From Candidatus Zixiibacteriota bacterium (GTDB lineage: Bacteria > Zixibacteria > MSB-5A5 > GN15 > FEB-12), in the NCBI GenBank assembly GCA_023700785.1, contig JAMPYH010000008.1, forward strand, positions 1-19,106: a stretch of DNA of 19,106 nucleotides, read 5' to 3'. Both the position numbers and the translations under genes were made by a program. The notes below the pieces were generated by a model. That model searched no databases. It was not told where the DNA came from and saw nothing but the letters and a program-made list of their open reading frames with translations. Shown here in pieces: positions 6,127 to 13,170 of the stretch (its first letter is position 1; each line of letters starts with the position of its first letter).

Positions 6127-6770
6127 AGTTCTTTATTGATACGGCCTCAGTAGCGGAGATCAAGGAAGCCGCGGCGATGGGGGTGCTGGATGGTGTCACC
6201 ACCAATCCATCGTTGGCCGCCAAAGAAACAGCCCCCTACAAAGATATCCTTAAAGAGATCTGCCGAATTGTCCCCGGTCCGGTTTCGGCGGAAGTCATCA
6301 GCACAGACACTGATGCGATGCTCCGAGAAGCTGACGATCTGGTGAAGATAGCTGACAATATTGTGGTCAAGATCCCGACAACCCTTGCGGGCCTTCGGGC
6401 GATCAAGTCACTCACTGACCGTGGCATCAAAACCAACGCGACGCTGGTTTTTTCGCCTACGCAGGCGCTGTTGGTCGCCAAAGCCGGCGCCACGTATGTC
6501 TCTCCGTTTATCGGCCGACTTGACGACATTTCCCAGGACGGCATGCAGTTGATCGCGGATGTTGTCCTCATCTACGAAAACTATGGTTTTTCAACCGAGG
6601 TATTGGTGGCGTCGGTGCGGCACCCGATTCATGTAGTTGAGGCCGCCAAGATCGGCGCCGATGTTGTCACTATGCCATTAAAGGTGATCGAACAGTTGAT
6701 CAAACATCCGCTGACCGATATTGGTCTGGAAAAGTTCATCTCGGATTACAAGAAAGCCAACAAACAGTGA
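6123..6770 (+). CDS. tal: Transaldolase (small TalC-type)
   Basis: A 215-residue protein of the compact transaldolase / fructose-6-phosphate aldolase family, a TIM barrel acting in the non-oxidative pentose phosphate pathway. The Schiff-base Lys is Lys83 in IVVKIPTT. Two residues separate the subfamilies. E. coli FSA has Gln in the AQV motif and Tyr in APY, whereas here they are Glu57 (SAEVIS) and Phe129 (YVSPFIGRLDD), as in true transaldolases. I therefore call transaldolase over aldolase. Other family marks are FFIDTASVAEI and DGVTTNPSL at the N-terminus. It overlaps truA by 4 bases and purB by 4 bases (GTGA). Confidence 0.92.
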   Translation: MKFFIDTASVAEIKEAAAMGVLDGVTTNPSLAAKETAPYKDILKEICRIVPGPVSAEVISTDTDAMLREADDLVKIADNIVVKIPTTLAGLRAIKSLTDRGIKTNATLVFSPTQALLVAKAGATYVSPFIGRLDDISQDGMQLIADVVLIYENYGFSTEVLVASVRHPIHVVEAAKIGADVVTMPLKVIEQLIKHPLTDIGLEKFISDYKKANKQ

Positions 6771-8059
6771 TCAGTCGATATACCCTTCCCGAAATGGGAA
6801 AACTCTGGACGGACGAGGCGAAGTATGCCGCCTGGCTCGAGGTAGAAGTAGAGGCCGCTCGCGCGATGGCGTCGATGGGGATCATCCCGAAGGAAGCAAT
6901 TCCCGCCATTGAATCCAAGGCCGGCTTCGATGTCAACCGGATCAACGAGATCGAGCGCGAGGTTAACCATGACGTCATCGCGTTCCTGACATCGGTCGCC
7001 GAAAAGATCGGGCCGGAAGCGAAGTACCTGCATTTTGGGATGACGTCATCGGACGTGCTGGATACGTCGCTTTCGCTCCTGATGAAGCGAGCGGCGGCCA
7101 TTATCGATAAAAAGATCGAGTCGGCATTGGCCCGGATCAAGGATCTGGCCCTAAAGTACAAGTCCACACCGACCATCGGACGCACCCACGGAGTCTTCGC
7201 CGAGCCGACCACGGTCGGCCTGAAGTTCGCCATCTGGTACACTGAGTTGAGTCGGGGAAAAGCGCGGTTCGCCGCGGCGACCGAGCGTATATCAGTCGGC
7301 AAGATCAGCGGCGCGGTCGGCAATTTCGCGAATCTGGATCCAAAGATCGAGGAAATGGTCTGCGCGCGGCTGGGATTACGCGCGGCGGAGGTGTCCACCC
7401 AAGTGATCCAGCGCGATCGCCATGCCGAATTCATTACCGCGCTGGCTATCCTCGCTTCCTCCCTCGAGAAGTTCGCCACCGAGATCCGACATCTTCAGCG
7501 AACCGAAGTTTCCGAAATGATGGAAGGATTCTCCAAGGGACAAAAGGGATCGTCCGCTATGCCGCACAAGCGGAATCCGATAACCGCCGAACGTATCACC
7601 GGGATCGCGCGGATGGTTCGCGGCTACGCCATCTCGGCAATGGAGAACATCCCCCTTTGGCATGAACGCGACATCGCGCATTCGTCGGTGGAACGAGTGA
7701 TCATCCCGGATACCTGCATCATCGTCGATTACGGCCTCCAGAAATTTATCGATCTGCTCGCCGGGCTGGTGGTCAACGAGAAGCGGATGCATGAAAACAT
7801 CTTTTACGGCGGCGGGATCGTCTTCTCGCAGCGGCTCCTGCTCAAGCTGGCGGGACCGGTTGGCTCGCGCGAGGAGGCCTACCGAATGGTTCAGCGCAAC
7901 GCCATGGCTGCCTGGGAGTCCAATGGCTCGTTCCGTGATCTCGCCAAACAAGACGCCGATATCAGCAAACATCTTTCGGCGGCCGAGATCGATGAGTGCT
8001 TTGATCTGACCTATTACACTAAACATGTTGACGCGATCTTCGCGCGGGTGTTCCGCTGA
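6767..8059 (+). CDS. purB: Adenylosuccinate lyase
   Basis: A 430-residue PurB of the aspartase/fumarase superfamily, which catalyses the SAICAR cleavage step of purine synthesis and the adenylosuccinate to AMP step. Conserved regions are HFGMTSSD (His89), GRTHGVFAEPTT (catalytic His141) and the signature loop KGSSAMPHKRNP (catalytic Ser at about 262-263). The length matches short bacterial PurB. Translation begins at GTG 6767, overlapping the transaldolase stop, and the expected N-terminus (ISRYTLPEMGKLWTDEAKY) follows at once. The stop overlaps the psd start by one base (TGATG). Confidence 0.97.
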   Translation: MISRYTLPEMGKLWTDEAKYAAWLEVEVEAARAMASMGIIPKEAIPAIESKAGFDVNRINEIEREVNHDVIAFLTSVAEKIGPEAKYLHFGMTSSDVLDTSLSLLMKRAAAIIDKKIESALARIKDLALKYKSTPTIGRTHGVFAEPTTVGLKFAIWYTELSRGKARFAAATERISVGKISGAVGNFANLDPKIEEMVCARLGLRAAEVSTQVIQRDRHAEFITALAILASSLEKFATEIRHLQRTEVSEMMEGFSKGQKGSSAMPHKRNPITAERITGIARMVRGYAISAMENIPLWHERDIAHSSVERVIIPDTCIIVDYGLQKFIDLLAGLVVNEKRMHENIFYGGGIVFSQRLLLKLAGPVGSREEAYRMVQRNAMAAWESNGSFRDLAKQDADISKHLSAAEIDECFDLTYYTKHVDAIFARVFR

Positions 8060-8760
8060 TGATCGCGCGAGAGGGACTCCCCTTTATTCTGATCGGCCTC
8101 GCGCTGACTATTCTGGCTGTCTGGATGGCGACCCGATTTGACAGCAAGTCGCTGCTGATCTTTGGTTCTTTGTTTGCTTTGCTCACCTGCTTTACCGCCT
8201 TCTTTTTCCGCGATCCCGAAAGGCAGTTTGAGATGTCGGAAAATATCATTATTTCGCCCGCCGACGGAAAAGTGATCGGCATAGAGACCGCGAAGAGTCA
8301 TCCGTTCTTGCAGGGGGATGGCGTCAAGGTATCGATCTTCCTGAACGTCTTCGACGTGCATGTCAACCGAGTTCCGGCGACAGGGAAGATCGATTACGTA
8401 AAGTACAATCCTGGCAAGTTTTTCGCCGCTTTCGAGGAGAAAGCTTCGGAGCTGAATGAACAGACCGAGATCGGTATGACCGCCACACATGGGCAGCGTA
8501 TTGTCTTCAAGCAGATCGCGGGTCTGATCGCGCGACGGATAGTCTGTAAACTCAAAGAAGGCGACAGCGTTACCGCCGGCGAGAGATTTGGATTGATCCG
8601 CTTCGGCTCGCGGACCGAACTGTTTCTGCCTTCAAACACGGAGCTACGGATCAAAGTGGGGGACCGGGTAGTGGGAAGTCAGTCCATTATAGGCAAACTT
8701 CCCGAACATTCGCCTGCTCGGCCAACCGCGTCTATGGAGCAAAGCCGTGAACGGTTATAG
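8059..8760 (+). CDS. psd: Phosphatidylserine decarboxylase proenzyme, short form
   Basis: A 233-residue membrane-associated proenzyme that converts phosphatidylserine to phosphatidylethanolamine. Two N-terminal hydrophobic stretches precede FFRDPER. The catalytic/self-processing set is visible: Asp69 in SPADGKV, His101 in FDVHVNRVP and the cleavage site FGS (Gly183/Ser184), whose Ser becomes the pyruvoyl group after cleavage into beta and alpha chains. The short length and the FGS site (in place of LGST) fit the PSD-related group found in many bacteria and archaea. It is coupled to purB (1-base overlap) and to pssA (14-base overlap), which makes its substrate. Confidence 0.94.
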   Translation: MIAREGLPFILIGLALTILAVWMATRFDSKSLLIFGSLFALLTCFTAFFFRDPERQFEMSENIIISPADGKVIGIETAKSHPFLQGDGVKVSIFLNVFDVHVNRVPATGKIDYVKYNPGKFFAAFEEKASELNEQTEIGMTATHGQRIVFKQIAGLIARRIVCKLKEGDSVTAGERFGLIRFGSRTELFLPSNTELRIKVGDRVVGSQSIIGKLPEHSPARPTASMEQSRERL

Positions 8761-9520
8761 AGGGATATTCCCCGGTGTCTTCACTATGGGGAACGCGGTC
8801 TGCGGATTCCTGGCGATCCTTTCTGTGTTCGACGGCCAGATCGTGGATGCCTGCTGGCTGGTGATATTCGCGGGATTCCTCGACGCGCTGGACGGCAAGG
8901 TCGCACGGCTGAGCGGCGGGACGTCTCAATTCGGTGTGGAGTTGGATTCGCTCGCGGACTTTCTCTCTTTCGGGTGCGCTCCGGCGGTTATTGTCCACTC
9001 GCTCAAGTTGAGCCAATTCGGCAAATGGGGAGCGATCATCTCAATTGTCTATATCATGGCGGCCGCCTATCGCCTCGCGCGTTACAACGTGATGGCTGAT
9101 ACCGAGGAGAAGCGGGATTTTGTCGGCCTGCCGGTTCCGATGGCCGCTGGTCTGCTGGTTTCGGCTATCATCTTTGCTTACAAGATCTGGGGCGGCTTGG
9201 AATACAGCGAATATCTGGTAACCATGATCGTCGTTTGCGCGTTCTTGATGGTATCGCAGGTGCAGTACGATTCGGTTCCGGAGCGGTTCGATAATCGCAA
9301 TGCCCGCATTAAGTTGGGTATTATTCTGACGGCCGCGGTGGCGCTTTTGATAAGTCCAAGACTGATGTTGTTTCCGCTTCTGGCACTCTATATATTGTAC
9401 GGCATGAGTCGAGAACTGTATCGGCTCTTTACCGGCGGATACGAAAAAGTCACTGGCCGACAATTAGTTAGGCGCAAGCACCGCCCGGAGAAAAGATTGG
9501 GAGATCATGAGCATCACTAA
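8747..9520 (+). CDS. pssA: CDP-diacylglycerol-serine O-phosphatidyltransferase
   Basis: A 257-residue integral membrane enzyme that makes phosphatidylserine from CDP-diacylglycerol and L-serine. The CDP-alcohol phosphatidyltransferase motif is perfect: D46-x2-D49-G50-x2-A53-R54-x8-G63-x3-D67-x3-D71. Several membrane helices follow, and the C-terminal ~30 residues are strongly basic with a His-rich end. Serine specificity is inferred from the N-terminal pattern (GIFPGVFTMGNAVCGF) and from the adjacent psd. GTG 8747 lies inside the psd 3' end (14-base overlap), and the stop is 14 bases inside purS. Confidence 0.93.
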   Translation: MNGYRGIFPGVFTMGNAVCGFLAILSVFDGQIVDACWLVIFAGFLDALDGKVARLSGGTSQFGVELDSLADFLSFGCAPAVIVHSLKLSQFGKWGAIISIVYIMAAAYRLARYNVMADTEEKRDFVGLPVPMAAGLLVSAIIFAYKIWGGLEYSEYLVTMIVVCAFLMVSQVQYDSVPERFDNRNARIKLGIILTAAVALLISPRLMLFPLLALYILYGMSRELYRLFTGGYEKVTGRQLVRRKHRPEKRLGDHEHH

Positions 9521-9755
9521 GAAGGCGACCGTTTTTGTCCGTTTGAAAGACGGTGTATTGGACCCGCAAGGCGTCACCATTCAAAAGGCGTTGGCCCAAA
9601 TGGGGTATCCGGATTTTCTGTCAGTCCGCTCCGGCAAGTTTTTTGAATTGGAGATTGACGGCAACGCGTCGGATATTGACCGCAAGATCAACGACGTATC
9701 CTCTAAACTATTGGCCAATCCGATAGTCGAGAAGTTCACGGTGGAGAAAGCCTGA
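9507..9755 (+). CDS. purS: Phosphoribosylformylglycinamidine synthase subunit PurS
   Basis: An 82-residue PurS, the small subunit of the three-part FGAM synthase (PurS-PurQ-PurL), which helps ammonia channelling between PurQ and PurL. The family pattern is clear: FVRLKDGVLDPQGVTIQKAL at the start, then SVRSGKFFELEID and a final segment LLANPIVEKFTVE. The start has GGGAG upstream and overlaps pssA by 14 bases. The stop overlaps the purQ start by one base (TGATG). Confidence 0.95.
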   Translation: MSITKKATVFVRLKDGVLDPQGVTIQKALAQMGYPDFLSVRSGKFFELEIDGNASDIDRKINDVSSKLLANPIVEKFTVEKA

Positions 9756-10468
9756 TGAAATTTGGCGTGGTGACATTCCCCGGCTCAAACTGCGACTACG
9801 ACGCCTATGCCGCCGTGAAGCATGTGATGCACGGCGATGTTGAGTTCCTCTGGCACAAGTCCGAGGATCTGGCCGGCTCCGACGTCATCATTCTTCCAGG
9901 TGGATTCTCCTACGGGGATTATCTCCGCTCCGGAGCGATCGCGCGATTCTCGCCGATCATGAAGCAGGTGATCAAGTTTGCCGAGTCCGGAGGGATCGTC
10001 ATGGGGATCTGCAACGGCTTTCAGGTGTTGACCGAAGCGGGCTTGCTCCCCGGCGCGCTGATGCGGAACAGCCATCTACGCTTCAGCTGCAAGTTCGTGT
10101 ATCTTCGCGCGGAGCGAACCGGAACAGTTTTTACGTCGTCTATCAGCAAAGGGACCATTCTTAAAGTTCCGATCGCCCACGGTGACGGTAACTACTATCA
10201 CTTTGAAGGCGATATCCGGAAGCTCGAAGAAAATGACCAAATACTGTTCCGCTACTGCGATCAGTCCGGACAGGTCACGTCGGAAGCGAATCCGAACGGC
10301 TCTTTGCACAATATCGCCGGGATCGTCAATGCCGAAGGAAATGTGCTTGGCATGATGCCGCATCCGGAGCGCGCGTGTGAGCCGATCCTTGGTTCAGAGG
10401 ATGGCCTTCGCGTGTTTGAATCAGTACGGATCTGGTGCGAGTCGCTTCGCCCGGTGGGGAAAGTTTGA
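9755..10468 (+). CDS. purQ: Phosphoribosylformylglycinamidine synthase subunit PurQ
   Basis: A 237-residue class I glutamine amidotransferase that supplies ammonia to PurL for FGAM synthesis. The opening FGVVTFPGSNCDYDA and the triad Cys86 (GICNGFQ), His203 and Glu205 (PHPER) identify PurQ. GGFSYGDYLRSGAIARFSPI is also characteristic. The large subunit PurL is not in the window and must be encoded elsewhere. The gene is coupled to purS and overlaps the next gene's TTG start (TTGA). Confidence 0.97.
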   Translation: MKFGVVTFPGSNCDYDAYAAVKHVMHGDVEFLWHKSEDLAGSDVIILPGGFSYGDYLRSGAIARFSPIMKQVIKFAESGGIVMGICNGFQVLTEAGLLPGALMRNSHLRFSCKFVYLRAERTGTVFTSSISKGTILKVPIAHGDGNYYHFEGDIRKLEENDQILFRYCDQSGQVTSEANPNGSLHNIAGIVNAEGNVLGMMPHPERACEPILGSEDGLRVFESVRIWCESLRPVGKV

Positions 10469-10731
10469 AAAAACGAGAACTGACGTTTATCATTGTCGCC
10501 CTGGTGCTTGGCGCGGTCCTGGGCGGTTTGGTCGGAGAATTAATTGGCGCGTATCTTCCGCCCGGCGGCGCCAAGACGCTTTTTGAGCGGGCTGTGTTGA
10601 TCGGCTTCCAGCCGGTCAGCGTCGATCTGTACGCGATTTCGTTTACCATCGGATTGATGTTCAAGATCAACTTTGTCTCGGTCTTGTTCGTGATGCTCGT
10701 GATCATCTACTTCCGCTGGTGGTATATGTAA
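10465..10731 (+). CDS. DUF4321-family small membrane protein
   Basis: An 88-residue protein with two membrane segments: an N-terminal Gly-rich helix after KKRELTF (IIVALVLGAVLGGLVGELI) and a C-terminal helix (NFVSVLFVMLVIIYF). The pattern LGAxLGGLxGELIG, then a loop with LDLYAISFTIGLMFKINF, matches DUF4321 as I remember it. Its function is unknown; family members often sit near tat or cell-envelope genes. I chose TTG 10465 because GGTGGGGA lies 4 bases upstream, the start overlaps the purQ stop as at other junctions here, and the family begins with KK-type residues. GTG 10435 is an alternative. tatA follows after 23 bases. Confidence 0.75.
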   Translation: MKKRELTFIIVALVLGAVLGGLVGELIGAYLPPGGAKTLFERAVLIGFQPVSVDLYAISFTIGLMFKINFVSVLFVMLVIIYFRWWYM

Positions 10732-10743
10732 GGGTTCGCCCTC

Positions 10744-10749
10744 AGGAGG
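10744..10749 (+). promoter_or_regulatory. Strong Shine-Dalgarno of tatA
   Basis: AGGAGG lies 5 bases before ATG 10755. It is the best ribosome-binding site in the superoperon, and it fixes the tatA start against the upstream in-frame start at 10719. It suggests that tatA is translated more strongly than, and independently of, its coupled neighbours. Confidence 0.8.
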
Positions 10750-10754
10750 TCTTT

Positions 10755-10979
10755 ATGTTCGGCATTGGTCCATGGGAAATGGTTTTGATCTTTCTGGTCG
10801 TCCTGTTGTTGTTTGGCGCCAAACGGCTCCCGGACATCGCGCAGGGGCTGGGCAAAGGGATCCGCGAATTCAAGCGCGCGATGAAAGATACCACCGACGA
10901 GGTGAAGGGTTCCGTAGATGTAAAGCCGCAGGATCCAAACCGGATCGACCCGCCTCGCCAGGATAATCATCCGTCATAG
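10755..10979 (+). CDS. tatA: Twin-arginine translocase subunit TatA
   Basis: A 74-residue TatA/E-type protein of the Tat system, which exports folded proteins. It has the short N-terminal membrane helix (GPWEMVLIFLVVLLLFGAK), the FG hinge, and the amphipathic helix RLPDIAQGLGKGIREFKRAM, followed by a charged tail. Length and the Glu in the membrane helix favour TatA over TatB. No tatC is in the window. A gap of 38 bases separates it from the next gene. Confidence 0.93.
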   Translation: MFGIGPWEMVLIFLVVLLLFGAKRLPDIAQGLGKGIREFKRAMKDTTDEVKGSVDVKPQDPNRIDPPRQDNHPS

Positions 10980-11017
10980 CCCAGAACAACCGCCAGCTAT
11001 TCGGGATATAACCAGCC

Positions 11018-11473
11018 ATGCAAAGTGGATTCACCCAGGCCGACGCGGAATCTGTCGGCGCGCTACTCGAGGCCGAAAAGGTATCGTTCGAGAAGGACCA
11101 TTACCGGATAAAAGTATCCAACCAGGAGGAACGGCGGATACTGGTGCTTGAAGTTTATCCCGAGACCAGTCTCGGCAAACGCCGCGGCATGTTGGTGGTG
11201 GTCTATACCGGAACGTCGCATCTGCAACTGCACAACTGCAATGGTTATGTACTTTCTGAAGAACTTGGCGAGATCACCTTTGTCGCGGAAAGAGCCGGCT
11301 CTTTGTCGGGTTTGGTGGTAGAAAAGGGAGCATCCTGCTCGCTCTACGCGTCGATCGACCGCGAACTAATATCTTCTGACTTTACGCAGTTAGGCGTGGA
11401 AGTGATGCTCTCCGGAGTCGCGCTGTCGCTGGCGGAAGAGATCCTGGGGAAAGAGGATGAGCAGGGAGAGTAG
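11018..11473 (+). CDS. Uncharacterised 151-residue cytoplasmic protein, last gene of the superoperon
   Basis: I do not recognise this protein. There is no signal peptide or membrane segment. After an acidic N-terminal helix (QADAESVGALLEAEKVSF) the sequence alternates short strands: EERRILVLEVYP, GMLVVVYTG, HLQLHNCNGYVL, GEITFVAE. It ends in an amphipathic acidic helix (SGVALSLAEEILGKEDEQGE). This suggests a compact alpha/beta or beta-barrel fold with two Cys and few aromatic residues. The ATG has no good Shine-Dalgarno. Codon usage resembles its neighbours, and the gene ends 22 bases before a strong terminator, so it appears to be a real last cistron after tatA. Confidence 0.7.
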   Translation: MQSGFTQADAESVGALLEAEKVSFEKDHYRIKVSNQEERRILVLEVYPETSLGKRRGMLVVVYTGTSHLQLHNCNGYVLSEELGEITFVAERAGSLSGLVVEKGASCSLYASIDRELISSDFTQLGVEVMLSGVALSLAEEILGKEDEQGE

Positions 11474-11495
11474 CTGTTTTCAGCATACGATTTTC

Positions 11496-11525
11496 AGGGC
11501 GGAACATCGTTCCGCCCTTTTCTTT
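11496..11525 (+). terminator. Rho-independent terminator of the superoperon
   Basis: A perfect 10-bp stem AGGGCGGAAC / GTTCCGCCCT with a 3-base loop is followed by TTTCTTT. It lies between the + strand run and the convergent VOC gene on the minus strand. The T-run is only on the + strand side, so it serves mainly the + strand operon. Confidence 0.92.
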
Positions 11526-11530
11526 GTCCG

Positions 11531-11914
11531 CTACATCGCGCTTGCGTCAGGCTGCATGACACCAAAGATGTTTCCTTCGGTGTCCTTGGAATACAACAGC
11601 CAGCCGACACCTGGGATCGGCATTTTTGGGAGCACGATCTGACCTCCCGCGGACTCTACTTTCTTCAACATCTCGTCGATGTTGGCGACCTGGATCGTGC
11701 ACGGGTAGGCGATGACCGCCTGGCCATCGATCACTCCATGGCGCCGCAACAGGCCGCCGTCGATACCCGGCTCTTTAGGGTCGCCGGTCGAGATGATCCA
11801 ATACTCCATTGGGCCTTCCCACTTCGTGAACTTCCACCCAAAGCATTTTGAGTAAAACGCGATCGCACGTTCAGGATTTTCGGCGTGGATCTCAAAATGG
11901 ACGACGCGATTCAT
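11531..11914 (-). CDS. VOC-superfamily (glyoxalase-like) protein
   Basis: A 127-residue protein with the paired beta-alpha-beta-beta-beta modules of the vicinal oxygen chelate fold. The first module is VVHFEIHAENPERAIAFYSKCFGWKF; the second is IQVANIDEMLKKVESAGG followed by LLYSKDTEGNIFGVMQPD. It resembles the Cfp30B-type glyoxalase/bleomycin-resistance-like group. The position where many metal-dependent members carry the last Glu ligand reads FGVMQP, so ordinary glyoxalase I chemistry is doubtful. No substrate can be assigned. Its ATG overlaps the metallophosphatase stop by 4 bases, so the two are co-translated. Confidence 0.85.
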   Translation of the reverse strand: MNRVVHFEIHAENPERAIAFYSKCFGWKFTKWEGPMEYWIISTGDPKEPGIDGGLLRRHGVIDGQAVIAYPCTIQVANIDEMLKKVESAGGQIVLPKMPIPGVGWLLYSKDTEGNIFGVMQPDASAM

Positions 11915-13056
11915 GGTTCACTCCTCATCAAGGTTGCCCGTTTACTTTGACCTGAACAATCCGGGAGAGCCGGCAACGAACCGTCGAAGAACGCGATCAT
12001 CACGCTCAGGTCGCTGAGGTCCACTCTGCCGGATGCTACAACGTCAGCTTCAGCGACGCATGACAGATGGTAAGATCTGCTTGTCAGGCTGCCGACTAGG
12101 GCAGAGAGATCCAGCAGATCGACTCCGCCGATGCCGTTCACATTTCCCGTAGAGCCGGCGCAGCAGGGCGTGGACCGATAGAGCAAGATGCTGTCTATCA
12201 TGGTTCCGGCGGTGTTGACAAACGTCAGCATCAATGTGCTGTCAGTCGCTTCGCCGTAGTTGGCGCCGTACGCTCCATTATATCGAACTTTGCTCCCGGG
12301 AACTAAATTGAGCGCGGGGAAGAGATAAATACTTCGGCCGCCCAGACCATTCACGATGTATGTGCTCGAATCGCCGTCGGCGTTGTCATCCCGCATCAGC
12401 CGTTCATACGTGTGATCGTGGCCCCCCAGTACGATCGACGCCCCCCAGTCCTCGAATGGCCATTGCATTACCGGATTGGAACCGTGACTGGCCGACGAGA
12501 AAGGCGGGTGATGGAAATAGACAACCTTCCACGGTGCTTCGGATAGGGCCAACTGATCGCGAAGCCAGAGCGCCTGTGTGGAAGTGAAAGCGATGCCGTC
12601 GGGCTCCTGGGAATTGCTGTTGATCGCGAAAAAGTGAACAGGGCCGATCACAAAGTCGTAGTATCGCGGGTTGCCGGAGGTCCCGGTTGACAGTACACCA
12701 TTCCCCGGCAAAGTAAAATAGGAGAGATACGCCGTGATCCCGCCACCGTCAGAATAATCATGATTCCCCAACGAAGGGAAAAATCGATTCCATGCTGAGC
12801 CGGGGAAAAACCAGCCGGTGTAGGCGCCAATATACCGCGAATAAAACTGCCCGATATTCAAGTCGATGTCATTTGAGCCATAGCTGTTATCGCCGGTGGT
12901 GATCACAAAGTCCGGGTTCCAAGAGTGGACAAGTGTTGCCACCTGACCTTCGGCCGCCGTGTCAGCGCCGTAATCGCCGATGACGGCAAACCGTACTGCG
13001 GCAGTACTGCCGGAGACAGTAACCAATAGAATGATCGCGGTGAAAAACCGTTTCAC
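11911..13056 (-). CDS. Secreted purple-acid-type metallophosphatase with C-terminal dockerin-like repeats
   Basis: A 381-residue exported calcineurin-like phosphatase. GTG 13056 gives a proper signal peptide (VKRFFTAIILLVTVSGSTAA); a longer frame back to 13140 would bury it. The metal-binding motifs are in order: GDYG (Asp28), TGDNSYG (Asp56/Asn57), GNHD (97-100), FHHPP and GGHDHTYER, as in tartrate-resistant acid phosphatase relatives. It would hydrolyse phosphoesters outside the cytoplasm using a dinuclear metal centre. Residues ~298-367 hold a CC-x3-TGNVNG module with two degenerate EF-hand-like repeats (GGVDLLDLSALV and GRVDLSDLSVMI), typical of Zixibacteria-type secreted proteins. Several calcium-ligand positions are not acidic, so calcium binding is uncertain. 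Confidence 0.88.
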   Translation of the reverse strand: MKRFFTAIILLVTVSGSTAAVRFAVIGDYGADTAAEGQVATLVHSWNPDFVITTGDNSYGSNDIDLNIGQFYSRYIGAYTGWFFPGSAWNRFFPSLGNHDYSDGGGITAYLSYFTLPGNGVLSTGTSGNPRYYDFVIGPVHFFAINSNSQEPDGIAFTSTQALWLRDQLALSEAPWKVVYFHHPPFSSASHGSNPVMQWPFEDWGASIVLGGHDHTYERLMRDDNADGDSSTYIVNGLGGRSIYLFPALNLVPGSKVRYNGAYGANYGEATDSTLMLTFVNTAGTMIDSILLYRSTPCCAGSTGNVNGIGGVDLLDLSALVGSLTSRSYHLSCVAEADVVASGRVDLSDLSVMIAFFDGSLPALPDCSGQSKRATLMRSEP

Positions 13057-13170
13057 TCCGGCTTCCTGAAAACAGAGTTGTGTGTTATGCCCGGGATGGT
13101 CGAACCGTCGCAAGATACTACGCTCGTAAAGATCGAGCAATGACGAAGAGGCCGGCTGTTTGAGATGAGG

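Noticed and set aside
7376..8026. A 216-residue minus-strand open frame inside purB
   Set aside because: It is complementary to conserved purB coding sequence and contains no recognisable domain.
13122..13138. Inverted repeat GCTCG-N7-CGAGC upstream of the metallophosphatase
   Set aside because: The arms are only 5 bp, there is no T-run, and the position fits neither a terminator nor a clear operator; likely chance.
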